A DNA stretch of 64,000 bases, taken from Larkinella terrae (lineage in GTDB: Bacteria; Bacteroidota; Bacteroidia; Cytophagales; Spirosomataceae). The first letter of the stretch is position 1. Every line of letters starts with the position of its first letter. The DNA lies in the NCBI RefSeq assembly GCF_009668025.1, contig NZ_WJXZ01000021.1:48185-112184 (forward strand), in the 5' to 3' direction. This document shows, piece by piece, positions 52,685 to 60,452 of this stretch. The position numbers were made by a program, and so were the translations under genes. Below the pieces are notes generated by a model. It did not search any database. It was not told the DNA's origin and saw only the letters and a list, made by a program, of their open reading frames with translations.

Positions 52685-53962
52685 ATGAGATCATTCTATC
52701 CCCTGTGCCTTTTTTTACTCCTGACCGGCTGCGCTACGTACCGCCCCCTCCAGCGCGAACTCCATCAGAACCCTCAACTCGCCGACCACGCCATCGGTTT
52801 TGCGCTTTACGACTGGGAAAAACAGAAAATGGTCGTTCAGCACAACGCCAGCCACTATTTTACGCCCGCATCCAACACCAAACTCTTCAGTTTTTACGCC
52901 GGATTGGTCACACTGGGCGATTCGATCCCGGCTTTGCGTTACCTGACCCGCGCGGATTCGTTGATTTTCTGGGGAACCGGCGACCCCTTGCTGTTGAACC
53001 AGAACCAGCCCGACACTGCGGTTTTGCGGTTTTTGCGGAATCGGCCCGAAAAACTGATTTTTTCACCGGCTAATTTCAGCGGCCCACGCATGGGGCCCGG
53101 CTGGGCCTGGGATGATTTCAACGACGATTATTCCGCCGAAGTAGTGCCGCTGCCGATCTACGGTAATTTTGTGCGGTTTATCTCGCCCGACCGCGTGGCG
53201 CGTCTGGACGTCGAACCCCGGTTTTTTCGGGATAGCGTGACGAAGGTTTCGTTGCGGAAGTTTTCGAGAAGTGTTCAGCGTGACGAGCACAGCAACCGCT
53301 TCGACCGGCCCGCAGCCATTCGCCCGTTTATGCAGGATGTTCCGTTTCGCTGGTCGCCCGAACTGGCCGCGCGCTTACTGGCCGACACACTACACCGGGC
53401 GGTTTCCACGGCCGACATCCGGTTCGATCGCTCGGCCAAAACGCTCTACAGCCAGCCCGTTGATTCGCTTTACAAACGCATGTTACAGGTCAGCGACAAC
53501 ACCCTGGCCGAACACCTGATGCTGCTCTGCTCGTCGATGCAGGACACGCTCAACACCTCGGTCGGTATTGAAACTATGTTGAAAAAACACCTGGCCGACT
53601 TGCCGGATAAGCCTAATTGGGTCGATGGGTCGGGCTTATCGCGGTATAATCTGGTCACGCCCCGTTCCATGATCGGGTTGTTGCAGAAAATATACCGGAA
53701 GGTGCCGCAGGAGCGGTTGTTTCAGTTGCTGGCCGTTGGCGGCTCGACAGGGACGATTCAGCGGGTCTACAAAGCTGATCGGCCGTTTGTGTTTGCCAAA
53801 TCCGGTTCGATGACCGGCGTTTATAATCTGAGCGGTTATTTAATCACAAAAAAAGGAAAGTTGCTGTTGTTCAGTATCATGAATAACAATTTTGCCGGAT
53901 CGGTTTCGGACATGCGAAATAGGACGGCAGCTTTTCTGACGAAAATTTACCAGAAGTATTGA
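52685..53962 (+). CDS. dacB: PBP4-type D-alanyl-D-alanine carboxypeptidase/endopeptidase lipoprotein
   Basis: The 425-residue S13-family enzyme trims or cleaves peptidoglycan peptide crosslinks. It begins with a lipoprotein signal (LLLTGC, Cys16) and has the serine motif SNTK (S63-K66), the second motif VSDNTLAEH near 280 and the third FAKSGSMTG near 373, in the order of penicillin-binding enzymes. The ATG at 52685 is used because it begins the lipoprotein signal; an in-frame extension from 52610 reads the upstream terminator. Confidence 0.9.
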   Translation: MRSFYPLCLFLLLTGCATYRPLQRELHQNPQLADHAIGFALYDWEKQKMVVQHNASHYFTPASNTKLFSFYAGLVTLGDSIPALRYLTRADSLIFWGTGDPLLLNQNQPDTAVLRFLRNRPEKLIFSPANFSGPRMGPGWAWDDFNDDYSAEVVPLPIYGNFVRFISPDRVARLDVEPRFFRDSVTKVSLRKFSRSVQRDEHSNRFDRPAAIRPFMQDVPFRWSPELAARLLADTLHRAVSTADIRFDRSAKTLYSQPVDSLYKRMLQVSDNTLAEHLMLLCSSMQDTLNTSVGIETMLKKHLADLPDKPNWVDGSGLSRYNLVTPRSMIGLLQKIYRKVPQERLFQLLAVGGSTGTIQRVYKADRPFVFAKSGSMTGVYNLSGYLITKKGKLLLFSIMNNNFAGSVSDMRNRTAAFLTKIYQKY

Positions 53963-53985
53963 GGGGACGGCAACCACTCCTGAAA

Positions 53986-54181
53986 AAGTCTGAAGGACTT
54001 TACGATGGATAACCCCGAACCAGGTTCGGGGACATATCGAAACGGCAAGCGCCTGCATCAACCCCGGTAGGGGTTGACTGTCTGCGGGTTAAGTCAACCC
54101 CTACCGGGGTTGGGATGGCAGCTGTGATTTCCCGGCCCCGAACCGAGTTCGGGGTTATCAATAGTCAAGCCCTTCGGGCTT
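53986..54181. repeat. Composite cruciform repeat of five nested palindromes
   Basis: In order: AAGTCTGAAGGACTT (53986-54000), CCCCGAACCAGGTTCGGGG (54013-54031), a perfect 20-base inverted pair (54059-54078 and 54093-54112) whose arms also contain AACCCC and GGGGTT, CCCCGAACCGAGTTCGGGG (54136-54154) and AAGCCCTTCGGGCTT (54167-54181). The outer members mirror each other, so the whole 196 bases form a near-symmetric structure. The bases from 54182 to 54349 hold no further feature I can support. Confidence 0.8.
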
Positions 54182-54349
54182 ACCAACAGGGGGATCTTCT
54201 GGTTAATTAAAAACTGTATTTTTCTTCAAAGAACCGGGTTTTTTCTGTTGAAAACCACTGGGTGGGAAACTACCTTTGTATACCAGATCGCGAAGTCATT
54301 TTGGTTGCTTATCGCGGTTCGGAACCCCACCGGTTTTTACCTTTTGCAC

Positions 54350-54823
54350 ATGCAGGAAGATTTGAATCTTGAACGATTGCGCCAGAAAATCACGACGGTT
54401 TCCGGGGCGGAACTGATTCGATTGCAGTCGTTCCTGGAAAGCGAAATTCAGCGAAGAAAACAGATTCTCAGCGAAATTCCCGCCATTACGCTGGACCAGA
54501 TACCGCTCCGGGTGCAGACCCGAATGACGTTTTATTCCATCGTTCGACGTCGGAAAATCTGCAACCTGGCCGAGGTGGGCCGGTTGACGCTGATGGAAAC
54601 GCTGGCAATCCTGAAACCGGCCGATATGCAGAGCATGAAAAGCCTGAATCAGAAGGCGTATAACGAACTGGTTGGCGAGCTGGGCAAGCTAAAAATTCCG
54701 CATGAATCCATTGCGCTCTGGGACCTGAAAATGATTGATGGCAAGCCGGTTATTGCCATACCCGTGCAAATTGCGGGCTCCACTGAACCCACTGCCAAAC
54801 GGGATCACGCGGACAAATTGTAA
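54350..54823 (+). CDS. Orphan protein with RNA polymerase alpha C-terminal-domain-like fold
   Basis: The 157-residue protein has a helical N-terminus (LERLRQKITTVSGAELIRL) and a middle region, about 46-115, with the alternating short helices of the RpoA C-terminal domain (LRVQTRMTFYSIVRRRKICN, LAEVGRLTLMETLAIL and MKSLNQKAYNELVGELGKL), which resembles ...LNALKRAGIxTVEDLxxLTxEELLxIxNxGxKSLxEIxxxL. The match is by shape and spacing, not strict identity, and the N-terminal polymerase domain is absent. I infer a DNA-binding or transcription-related role. ATG 54350 is chosen over a longer frame from 54248 with no homologous look. Confidence 0.65.
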   Translation: MQEDLNLERLRQKITTVSGAELIRLQSFLESEIQRRKQILSEIPAITLDQIPLRVQTRMTFYSIVRRRKICNLAEVGRLTLMETLAILKPADMQSMKSLNQKAYNELVGELGKLKIPHESIALWDLKMIDGKPVIAIPVQIAGSTEPTAKRDHADKL

Positions 54824-54854
54824 GTCAGCCAGCGAATGGTATAAACGAATAACG

Positions 54855-54902
54855 AAAGCCGTCGGGGCGCATCAGTAGTTGGTGCGCCCCGACGGCTTTT
54901 TA
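54855..54902 (+). terminator. Perfect terminator before the GMC oxidoreductase gene
   Basis: Perfect 17-base arms (54855-54871 and 54883-54899; stem includes GCCGTCGGGGCGCA) with an 11-base loop and a T-rich tail. It ends transcription of the preceding gene. Confidence 0.85.
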
Positions 54903-54956
54903 GAGGATAAGTTTTTACTGTACAGTACTTTCCGACTACTTCCTAAATCTCACTGC

Positions 54957-56702
54957 ATGGACCTTTTTCAGATTAAAAAAGCCCCGACGGTTTACGACGC
55001 CATCGTTGTCGGGTCGGGCGCGGGGGGCGGTATGGCGGCCTACATGCTGACCAAAGCCGGAGCGAAAGTGCTGCTGCTCGAAGCCGGTGGCTATTTTGAC
55101 CCCGCCGACCCGAAGTACATGACGCAGCTCAAATGGCCGTACGAATCGCCCCGGCGCGGGGCCAGCACCACACGGGCGGGTGGCGATTTCGACGCGGCCT
55201 GGGGCGGCTGGGAAATCGAGGGTGAACCGTATTCTTCCAAACCGGGTGGCGATTTCTTCTGGTTCCGCTCCCGGATGCTGGGCGGACGGACGAACCACTG
55301 GGGCCGGATTTCGATGCGGTTTGGCCCCGACGATTTCCGGCGGAAAACCTTATCCGGTATCGGCGACGACTGGCCGATTACCTACGACGACATGAAACCG
55401 TTCTACGACCGCGTCGATAAACTGATCGGGGTGTTTGGATCGGTCGAAAATATGCACAACGAGCCGGATGGTCATTTTCTGCCGCCACCGAAGCCGCGTT
55501 TGCACGAGCTGATGCTCAAAAAAGCCGCTACCGGTATTGGCATTCCGGTGATTCCGTCGCGCTTATCGATTCTGACTCAGCCGATTAATAAAGAACGCGG
55601 GCAGTGTTTTTACTGCCGACAGTGCAACCGGGGCTGTTCGGCCTACGCCGATTTCTCGTCGTCGTCGGTGTTGTGTATTCCGGCCGTGAAAACCGGGAAT
55701 CTGACGCTGCAAAACAACGCGATGGTGCGCGAAGTGCTGACCGACGCCAAAACCGGTCTGGCAACGGGCGTTTCCTACGTCGATACGATCAGCATGCAGG
55801 AAATGTCGGTGTACGCCAAAACCGTCATTCTCGGTGCCAGTACCTGCGAATCGGCGCGGCTGCTGCTGAACTCCAAATCGGCCCGCTTCCCGAACGGTCT
55901 CGCCAATTCGAGTGGCGTGGTCGGCAAATACCTGAATGATTCGACGGGGGCGTCGCGCTCCGGTTTTGTGCCCGCGCTGATGGACCGCAAACGCTACAAC
56001 GAAGACGGCGTGGGCGGCATGCACGTCTTTACGCCCTGGTGGCTCGACAACAGCAAACTCGATTTCCCGCGTGGCTACCACATCGAATACGGGGGCGGTA
56101 TGGGCATGCCGGGCTACGGTTTTGGGGGCGGTATCGAAAACCTGAACGGGAAAATTCCCGGCCGTGACGGCAAAATGAAACCCGCCGGAGGCTACGGAGC
56201 CGGTTTGAAAGACGACATGCGCCGGTTTTACGGGGCTTACGTCAGCATGTCGGGCCGGGGCGAACCGATTCCGCTGGAAAGCAATTACTGCGAAATTGAC
56301 CCGAACACGGTCGATAAATACGGGATTCCGACGCTGCGGTTTCACTACAAATGGTCGGATAACGAAATCAAGCAGGCGAAACACATGCAGGATACGTTTG
56401 AGCAGATCATCGAAGCGATGGGCGGAATGCCGATGGGCAACAAACCCGGCAAAGAGCAGAACTACGGCCTGGCCGCTCCCGGCCGGATCATCCACGAAGT
56501 AGGTACGGTCCGGATGGGCAACGACCCTGGCAAGTCGGCGCTGAACAAGTTTCAGCAGGCCCACGACGTCAAAAACCTGTTCGTGGTCGATGCCGCCCCG
56601 TTCGTAACGCAGGGCGACAAAAACGTCACCTGGACCATCCTGGCCGCGTCCATGCGCACCTCGGAGTACTTGATCGATCAGGTGAAGAAGAAGAATATTT
56701 GA
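54957..56702 (+). CDS. GMC family oxidoreductase
   Basis: The 581-residue FAD enzyme has the dinucleotide-binding motif IVVGSGAGGGMAAYML near residue 17, LLLEAGG, the MLGGRTNHWG loop and the C-terminal VGTVRMGNDP and DAAPFVTQGDKNVTWTILA of the GMC C-domain, where the conserved catalytic His and Asn lie. The family oxidises sugars, alcohols and choline. In Bacteroidota it is usually paired with the gluconate 2-dehydrogenase subunit 3-type gene found next, so the two probably act as a dehydrogenase complex. Start ATG 54957; a longer frame from 54879 reads the preceding terminator. Confidence 0.88.
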   Translation: MDLFQIKKAPTVYDAIVVGSGAGGGMAAYMLTKAGAKVLLLEAGGYFDPADPKYMTQLKWPYESPRRGASTTRAGGDFDAAWGGWEIEGEPYSSKPGGDFFWFRSRMLGGRTNHWGRISMRFGPDDFRRKTLSGIGDDWPITYDDMKPFYDRVDKLIGVFGSVENMHNEPDGHFLPPPKPRLHELMLKKAATGIGIPVIPSRLSILTQPINKERGQCFYCRQCNRGCSAYADFSSSSVLCIPAVKTGNLTLQNNAMVREVLTDAKTGLATGVSYVDTISMQEMSVYAKTVILGASTCESARLLLNSKSARFPNGLANSSGVVGKYLNDSTGASRSGFVPALMDRKRYNEDGVGGMHVFTPWWLDNSKLDFPRGYHIEYGGGMGMPGYGFGGGIENLNGKIPGRDGKMKPAGGYGAGLKDDMRRFYGAYVSMSGRGEPIPLESNYCEIDPNTVDKYGIPTLRFHYKWSDNEIKQAKHMQDTFEQIIEAMGGMPMGNKPGKEQNYGLAAPGRIIHEVGTVRMGNDPGKSALNKFQQAHDVKNLFVVDAAPFVTQGDKNVTWTILAASMRTSEYLIDQVKKKNI

Positions 56703-56728
56703 TAGCGTTTGAATTGAATTATGTTTCC

Positions 56729-56885
56729 GGTCGCATAGCGACCAAATGTTTGTAGAAAAAGGGCCCAATAGCAAAGTCTCATGGTCGCGTAGCGATCAGA
56801 CCGATTGCCTTTGATGTTTGGTCGCTACGCGACCACGAAATCTGGCAGGTATTCTGGGCTACAAACATTAAGTCGCTACGCGACC
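56729..56885. repeat. Tetrad of GGTCGC-TAGCGACC palindromes
   Basis: Four related palindromes, GGTCGCATAGCGACC (56729-56743), GGTCGCGTAGCGATC (56783-56797), GGTCGCTACGCGACC (56820-56834) and AGTCGCTACGCGACC (56871-56885), are arranged with mirror symmetry; the outer ones are also flanked by AATGTTTGTAG and CTACAAACATT. The element lies between the GMC oxidoreductase gene and its partner gene. Confidence 0.8.
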
Positions 56886-56922
56886 GTTATCCTCATTCCG
56901 TTCTTTCTTAAAGATTAAAAAC

Positions 56923-57558
56923 ATGAAACGCAGAGATACATTAAAGGCAATTTCGGTCGCGTCATTGGGTATGGCGGTTGGACCGGTCGAAGCGGCTGTT
57001 CCGGAGCCACCGGATACCAAGCCCGCGGTTAAACTCCTGCCCGGGCGGCAGAAATTTGAGGCCGAACGTGATGCTAAATTGCTCGCATCGGAGAAGTTTT
57101 TTACTCCGGCGGAATTGCAAACCGTCACCATTTTAGGCGATATCATCATTCCGGCGGACGCCAAATCGGGGAGTGCGTCGCAGGCGGGGGTACCGGCTTT
57201 TATTGATTTTATGATGCGCGACCAACCCCGGAGTCAGACGCCGATGCGCGGGGGCTTGCGCTGGCTGGATACCAAGTGCGTCAGCCGCTACGGAAATCTG
57301 TTTGCGAAATGCACCAAAGAGCAGCAAATCGATATGGTGGAGCAGATTGCCTACCCCGGCAAAAAAGTCCCGTCGGACCTAACGCAGGGCGTCGCATTCT
57401 TTACCATGATGCGCAATTTTGTCATGGGCGGTTTTTACACCAGCAAAATGGGCATCGACGATCTGGGCTACGTCGGCAACACACCGAATAAATGGGAAGG
57501 TGTGCCGGAAGATGTGCTGAAACAGTACGGGCTGAGCTACGACGAGCCAAAGAAATAA
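56923..57558 (+). CDS. Gluconate 2-dehydrogenase subunit 3-like protein (Tat substrate)
   Basis: The 211-residue protein begins MKRRDTLKAISVASLGMAVG, a Tat-type signal, and continues with FFTPAELQTVTILGDIIIPAD and IDFMMRDQ, YTSKMGIDDLGYVGNTPNKW, characteristic of gluconate 2-dehydrogenase subunit 3. Such small subunits are exported together with a GMC flavoprotein. It follows the GMC gene after the GGTCGC tetrad. Electron-transfer role and substrate are inferred. Confidence 0.85.
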   Translation: MKRRDTLKAISVASLGMAVGPVEAAVPEPPDTKPAVKLLPGRQKFEAERDAKLLASEKFFTPAELQTVTILGDIIIPADAKSGSASQAGVPAFIDFMMRDQPRSQTPMRGGLRWLDTKCVSRYGNLFAKCTKEQQIDMVEQIAYPGKKVPSDLTQGVAFFTMMRNFVMGGFYTSKMGIDDLGYVGNTPNKWEGVPEDVLKQYGLSYDEPKK

Positions 57559-57576
57559 GGCGGTATTGTGTACAGC

Positions 57577-57617
57577 GGGCCGCTACGAAAACCGGTTTTG
57601 TAGCGGCCCGTTGTGGT
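57577..57617. terminator. Terminator hairpin after the subunit 3 gene
   Basis: GGGCCGCTAC (57577-57586) pairs with GTAGCGGCCC (57600-57609), with AAAACCGGTTTT as an inner palindrome and GTGGTTTTT following. Confidence 0.7.
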
Positions 57618-57648
57618 TTTTAATAGAATGAATGGTTGTGCAAAACGG

Positions 57649-58038
57649 TTATTTGTCCGTCAAAGTCTCCCTTAACTTCTCTGCCAATTTTTTAAACCGG
57701 GCTAACGCTTTTTCGGAATTCCGTTTCTTATCGAATTTGATGAGCAAATTGCCGGGGGACGATTTAATGTAAAAAATCGTCTTATCATTCAGCGTCATCG
57801 TGGCGTCGATTTGCGCATTCTTGAAAGAAGCATCCCCGCTTCTGGTCAAATACTCGTCGAGATAGCTTTGTACTTTTCGGGTTTTATCCGGATCGTAGGT
57901 CGCTGATATCTGGTACGAATCATCCGATTCTCTCACACTGAAGGACGTGCGATCCGATTTTGGCGCAACAACGGCCTTCGTAATGCTGACCAGGCTGACA
58001 AAAAGGCAAAATGCCAGTAGAAAATGGGGTGCTTTCAT
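57649..58038 (-). CDS. Small secreted protein of unknown function
   Basis: The 129-residue protein has a signal peptide (MKAPHFLLAFCLFVSLVSITKA) and a mixed beta/helical rest with SYQISATYDPDKTRKVQSYL and a basic helix SEKALARFKKLAEKLRETL at the end. I do not recognise a family. It is convergent with the subunit 3 gene. Confidence 0.6.
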   Translation of the reverse strand: MKAPHFLLAFCLFVSLVSITKAVVAPKSDRTSFSVRESDDSYQISATYDPDKTRKVQSYLDEYLTRSGDASFKNAQIDATMTLNDKTIFYIKSSPGNLLIKFDKKRNSEKALARFKKLAEKLRETLTDK

Positions 58039-58176
58039 GGTATTGTTGTTTTTAAATGAGAACTACTCTCTTTTTGCGATAATAATCTAGTTTGCATTGC
58101 AAGGTACATGGTTATGCCTCATTAAAGAGCAACTTTTTACGTATGGCTAAATAGTTGGATGAAAGGAAAATAGAAA

Positions 58177-58191
58177 AACCGCTTAGCGGTT
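58177..58191 (-). terminator. Terminator whose loop is the DinB-like stop codon
   Basis: On the reverse strand AACCGC-TAA-GCGGTT forms a 6-base stem with the stop codon as loop, followed by TTTTTC. The last codons of the gene and the terminator share the same bases. Confidence 0.7.
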
Positions 58192-58632
58192 CGAATCCAG
58201 CAACCGGCGGTGGTAATTGATCTGGCCGAGGTGATAGGTTAAATGGGTGGTCAGGTGAGTCAGGAAGTATTCGGTGGAGGTTTTTTCTTCAAATACCAGC
58301 ATCGGATAGTCTTCCAGAAGCTGCTCTTCGGTCATTTGATCCAGGGAGCGCAGGACAACGGCTAGCGTATCGTCGACTTTCTGAAGCAGTTCGCTGCGGG
58401 GAACGTCGCGGAGCCAAAATTCGAGTTCGCGGTTTCTGATGTAACCTGACTGGCCCAAAACCGCTCCAATGTACGTATTCAGATTACCCACCAGATGCAG
58501 GCAGAGATTCCCTGCCGGATTGGTGATTCCCGGTGCGGCCACCCAGAGCTTTTCTTCGTTCCGGTACAGCTCAATTTCACGTCTCAGTTTTTGGAGATCG
58601 CGCGCAAACAGGGATTTCAGGGTTTGTAGCAT
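58183..58632 (-). CDS. DinB-like four-helix protein (DUF1572 type)
   Basis: The 149-residue protein has the DinB/YfiT four-helix pattern with the metal-site histidines in LCLHLVGNLNTYIGAVLGQ near 53 and YFLTHLTTHLTYHLGQINYHR near 121. Such proteins are mononuclear metal hydrolases or thiol transferases of mostly unknown role. ATG 58630-58632 is used; a longer frame overlaps the permease gene. It lies 17 bases downstream of the permease gene and shares its transcript. Confidence 0.82.
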   Translation of the reverse strand: MLQTLKSLFARDLQKLRREIELYRNEEKLWVAAPGITNPAGNLCLHLVGNLNTYIGAVLGQSGYIRNRELEFWLRDVPRSELLQKVDDTLAVVLRSLDQMTEEQLLEDYPMLVFEEKTSTEYFLTHLTTHLTYHLGQINYHRRLLDSNR

Positions 58633-58649
58633 TACAGAAGCGGTTTTCG

Positions 58650-59978
58650 TCAGCGATTCAATCGCCTGACCAGCAAAAACAACGGATAACTCAGAATGAT
58701 AAAACCAACGGCGTAGGCGCTGCTGTAGAGGTCGCTGTAAATAACGCCCACCAGAAACGCCAGCGAAGCCACCAGCATCAGCCAGGTCGTTACGGGATAA
58801 CCCCAGGCCAGAACCGGGCGGGTCAAATCCGGAGCGGTTTTCCGCAGGCGAATCAGCGAGGCAAAAGCCGCTGCGTAACAAAGTACAAAAAAGAAAGAGG
58901 CCACATCCGACAGTTTGTTGTACGTGCCGGTGATAATCATCAGAATCGACATGCCGACGGTTAGAAACATGGCCGGGCCGGGCGTTCCGCCGGTGTTGAC
59001 GCGGGTAAAATACCGGGAGAACAGGCCGTCGCGGCTGATGGCGAACAACACCCGCGGGTTGAACATGATCTGGGCGTTGATAATGCCCATGATCGAAATC
59101 ATGAGCAGCAGCGTGACCACCTTCGCGCTGGCGGGGCCGTACAGCGCCTGAATGGCATCGGCGGCCGGAAGTTTCGATTTCGCCAGTTGTTCGATGGGCA
59201 GCACGTGAAACAGCGCCAGATTGACCAGCAGATAAATCGCAATGATCAGCAGAACGCCGATCATCATCGAACGCGGCAGGTTTTTGTTGGGATTAATGTC
59301 TTCTTCAGTGAAATAAGCCGCCGTGTGCCAGCCGTCGTAGGTGTAAAAAACCGATTGCAAAGCCGCCAGAATCCCGACCAGCAACGAACCCTGAATGGGA
59401 AGGGTATTATCCGCAGAAAATTGCAGCGGTTTGTCGGTCGTATACACAAAACAGACGATCACAAACGCCAGTAAACCAAGGGCTTTGATGAAACTCATGA
59501 CTTCCTGCGCCTTGCTGGCCAACCGGACTCCAATCAGGTGAAAAGCCGTAAAAGCCAGCAGAATGCCAATCGCCATCAACTTAATATACGCTGAAAGATC
59601 CGGGATCAGCAACGCGATGTATTCGCCCATGACAGCCGCCCCGAACGCCATAGCCGCAATGCTGCCCAGCCAGCTACTAATGCCGATCAGAAAACCGACG
59701 TAATCGCCAAATGCCCGGCGCGCAAATACGTACCAGGCCCCGGCTTTCGGGATCATCGTGCCCAATTCGATCACCTGGAGCGAACCGATCAGGGCGTAAA
59801 CGCCCACCAGCGCCCAAACCAGCAGCGCGAGCGAGGGCTGTCCCAGTTCCTGCGCAATCGTCCCCGGTCGGCGGAGAATGCCGGTGCCGATGGTGCCACC
59901 AATGGTGACGGCAACGCCGAAGCCGACGCCCAAAAGGCGAAGTAGTTGGGAAGAGCGGTTTGATTCAGTGGGTGTCAT
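58650..59978 (-). CDS. APC-family amino acid permease
   Basis: The 442-residue protein has about twelve membrane segments and the conserved first helix GVAVTIGGTIGTGILRRPGTIA with the unwound glycine-rich substrate site of APC transporters, and PKAGAWYVFARRAFGDYVGF. Probably imports amino acids or related solutes in exchange or with protons; specificity is not visible from sequence. Followed by the DinB-like gene on the same transcript. Confidence 0.85.
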   Translation of the reverse strand: MTPTESNRSSQLLRLLGVGFGVAVTIGGTIGTGILRRPGTIAQELGQPSLALLVWALVGVYALIGSLQVIELGTMIPKAGAWYVFARRAFGDYVGFLIGISSWLGSIAAMAFGAAVMGEYIALLIPDLSAYIKLMAIGILLAFTAFHLIGVRLASKAQEVMSFIKALGLLAFVIVCFVYTTDKPLQFSADNTLPIQGSLLVGILAALQSVFYTYDGWHTAAYFTEEDINPNKNLPRSMMIGVLLIIAIYLLVNLALFHVLPIEQLAKSKLPAADAIQALYGPASAKVVTLLLMISIMGIINAQIMFNPRVLFAISRDGLFSRYFTRVNTGGTPGPAMFLTVGMSILMIITGTYNKLSDVASFFFVLCYAAAFASLIRLRKTAPDLTRPVLAWGYPVTTWLMLVASLAFLVGVIYSDLYSSAYAVGFIILSYPLFLLVRRLNR

Positions 59979-60032
59979 GCTACAATAATAGACTTTTTCG
60001 CCAAAAACCGGCTATTTTTACAGCTTGATTTG

Positions 60033-60416
60033 ATGGAAATGATCACGAATCCGTTTTGGCTGGTCTTTTTTGGTGGCGGTTTGGGTAGCGTGGCGCGGTA
60101 TGGCGTCAGTCGGTACGTACAACCGTTGTTGAAAACGACCTATCCAGCGTCTACGCTCCTTGTCAACGTCGTTGCCAGCCTGATTCTGGGTTTTCTGGTT
60201 GGCTGGCTGACCGCCCGGGCCTCGGGTCGCGAGACCTACCGGCTTCTGATCGGCGTCGGTTTTTGTGGCGGTTTCAGCACCTTTTCGACCTTCAGCACCG
60301 ATACGCTGTTTTTGATGCAAACCGGTCGCTGGTGGGCGGCTGCGTCGAATGTGGTCCTGAATGTGATGCTGTGTTTACTGGCCTCACTGGCCGGTTTGTA
60401 CCTCGGTCGGCCCTGA
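60033..60416 (+). CDS. crcB: Fluoride ion channel CrcB/Fluc
   Basis: CrcB/Fluc exports fluoride as a dimeric channel. The 127-residue four-helix protein has GGGLGSVARYGVSRYV near 13-28, TLLVNVVASLILGF near 41, GFCGGFSTFSTFSTD near 74-88 with the conserved Phe and Thr/Ser residues of the fluoride path. I start at ATG 60033; the frame could also begin one codon earlier at a TTG. No fluoride riboswitch was recognised in the 51-base leader. Confidence 0.92.
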   Translation: MEMITNPFWLVFFGGGLGSVARYGVSRYVQPLLKTTYPASTLLVNVVASLILGFLVGWLTARASGRETYRLLIGVGFCGGFSTFSTFSTDTLFLMQTGRWWAAASNVVLNVMLCLLASLAGLYLGRP

Positions 60417-60452
60417 ATTTTTAGTGGGATTTAAGATAATCAACTTCATACC

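Noticed and set aside
54248..54349. N-terminal extension of the alpha-CTD-like protein
   Set aside because: The extra 34 residues read the bases just after the composite repeat and have no relation to the rest; the ATG at 54350 is preferred.
55563..56774. 403-codon frame antisense to the GMC oxidoreductase
   Set aside because: Shadow of the FAD enzyme gene, composition dominated by Val, His, Arg and Gly without domain pattern.
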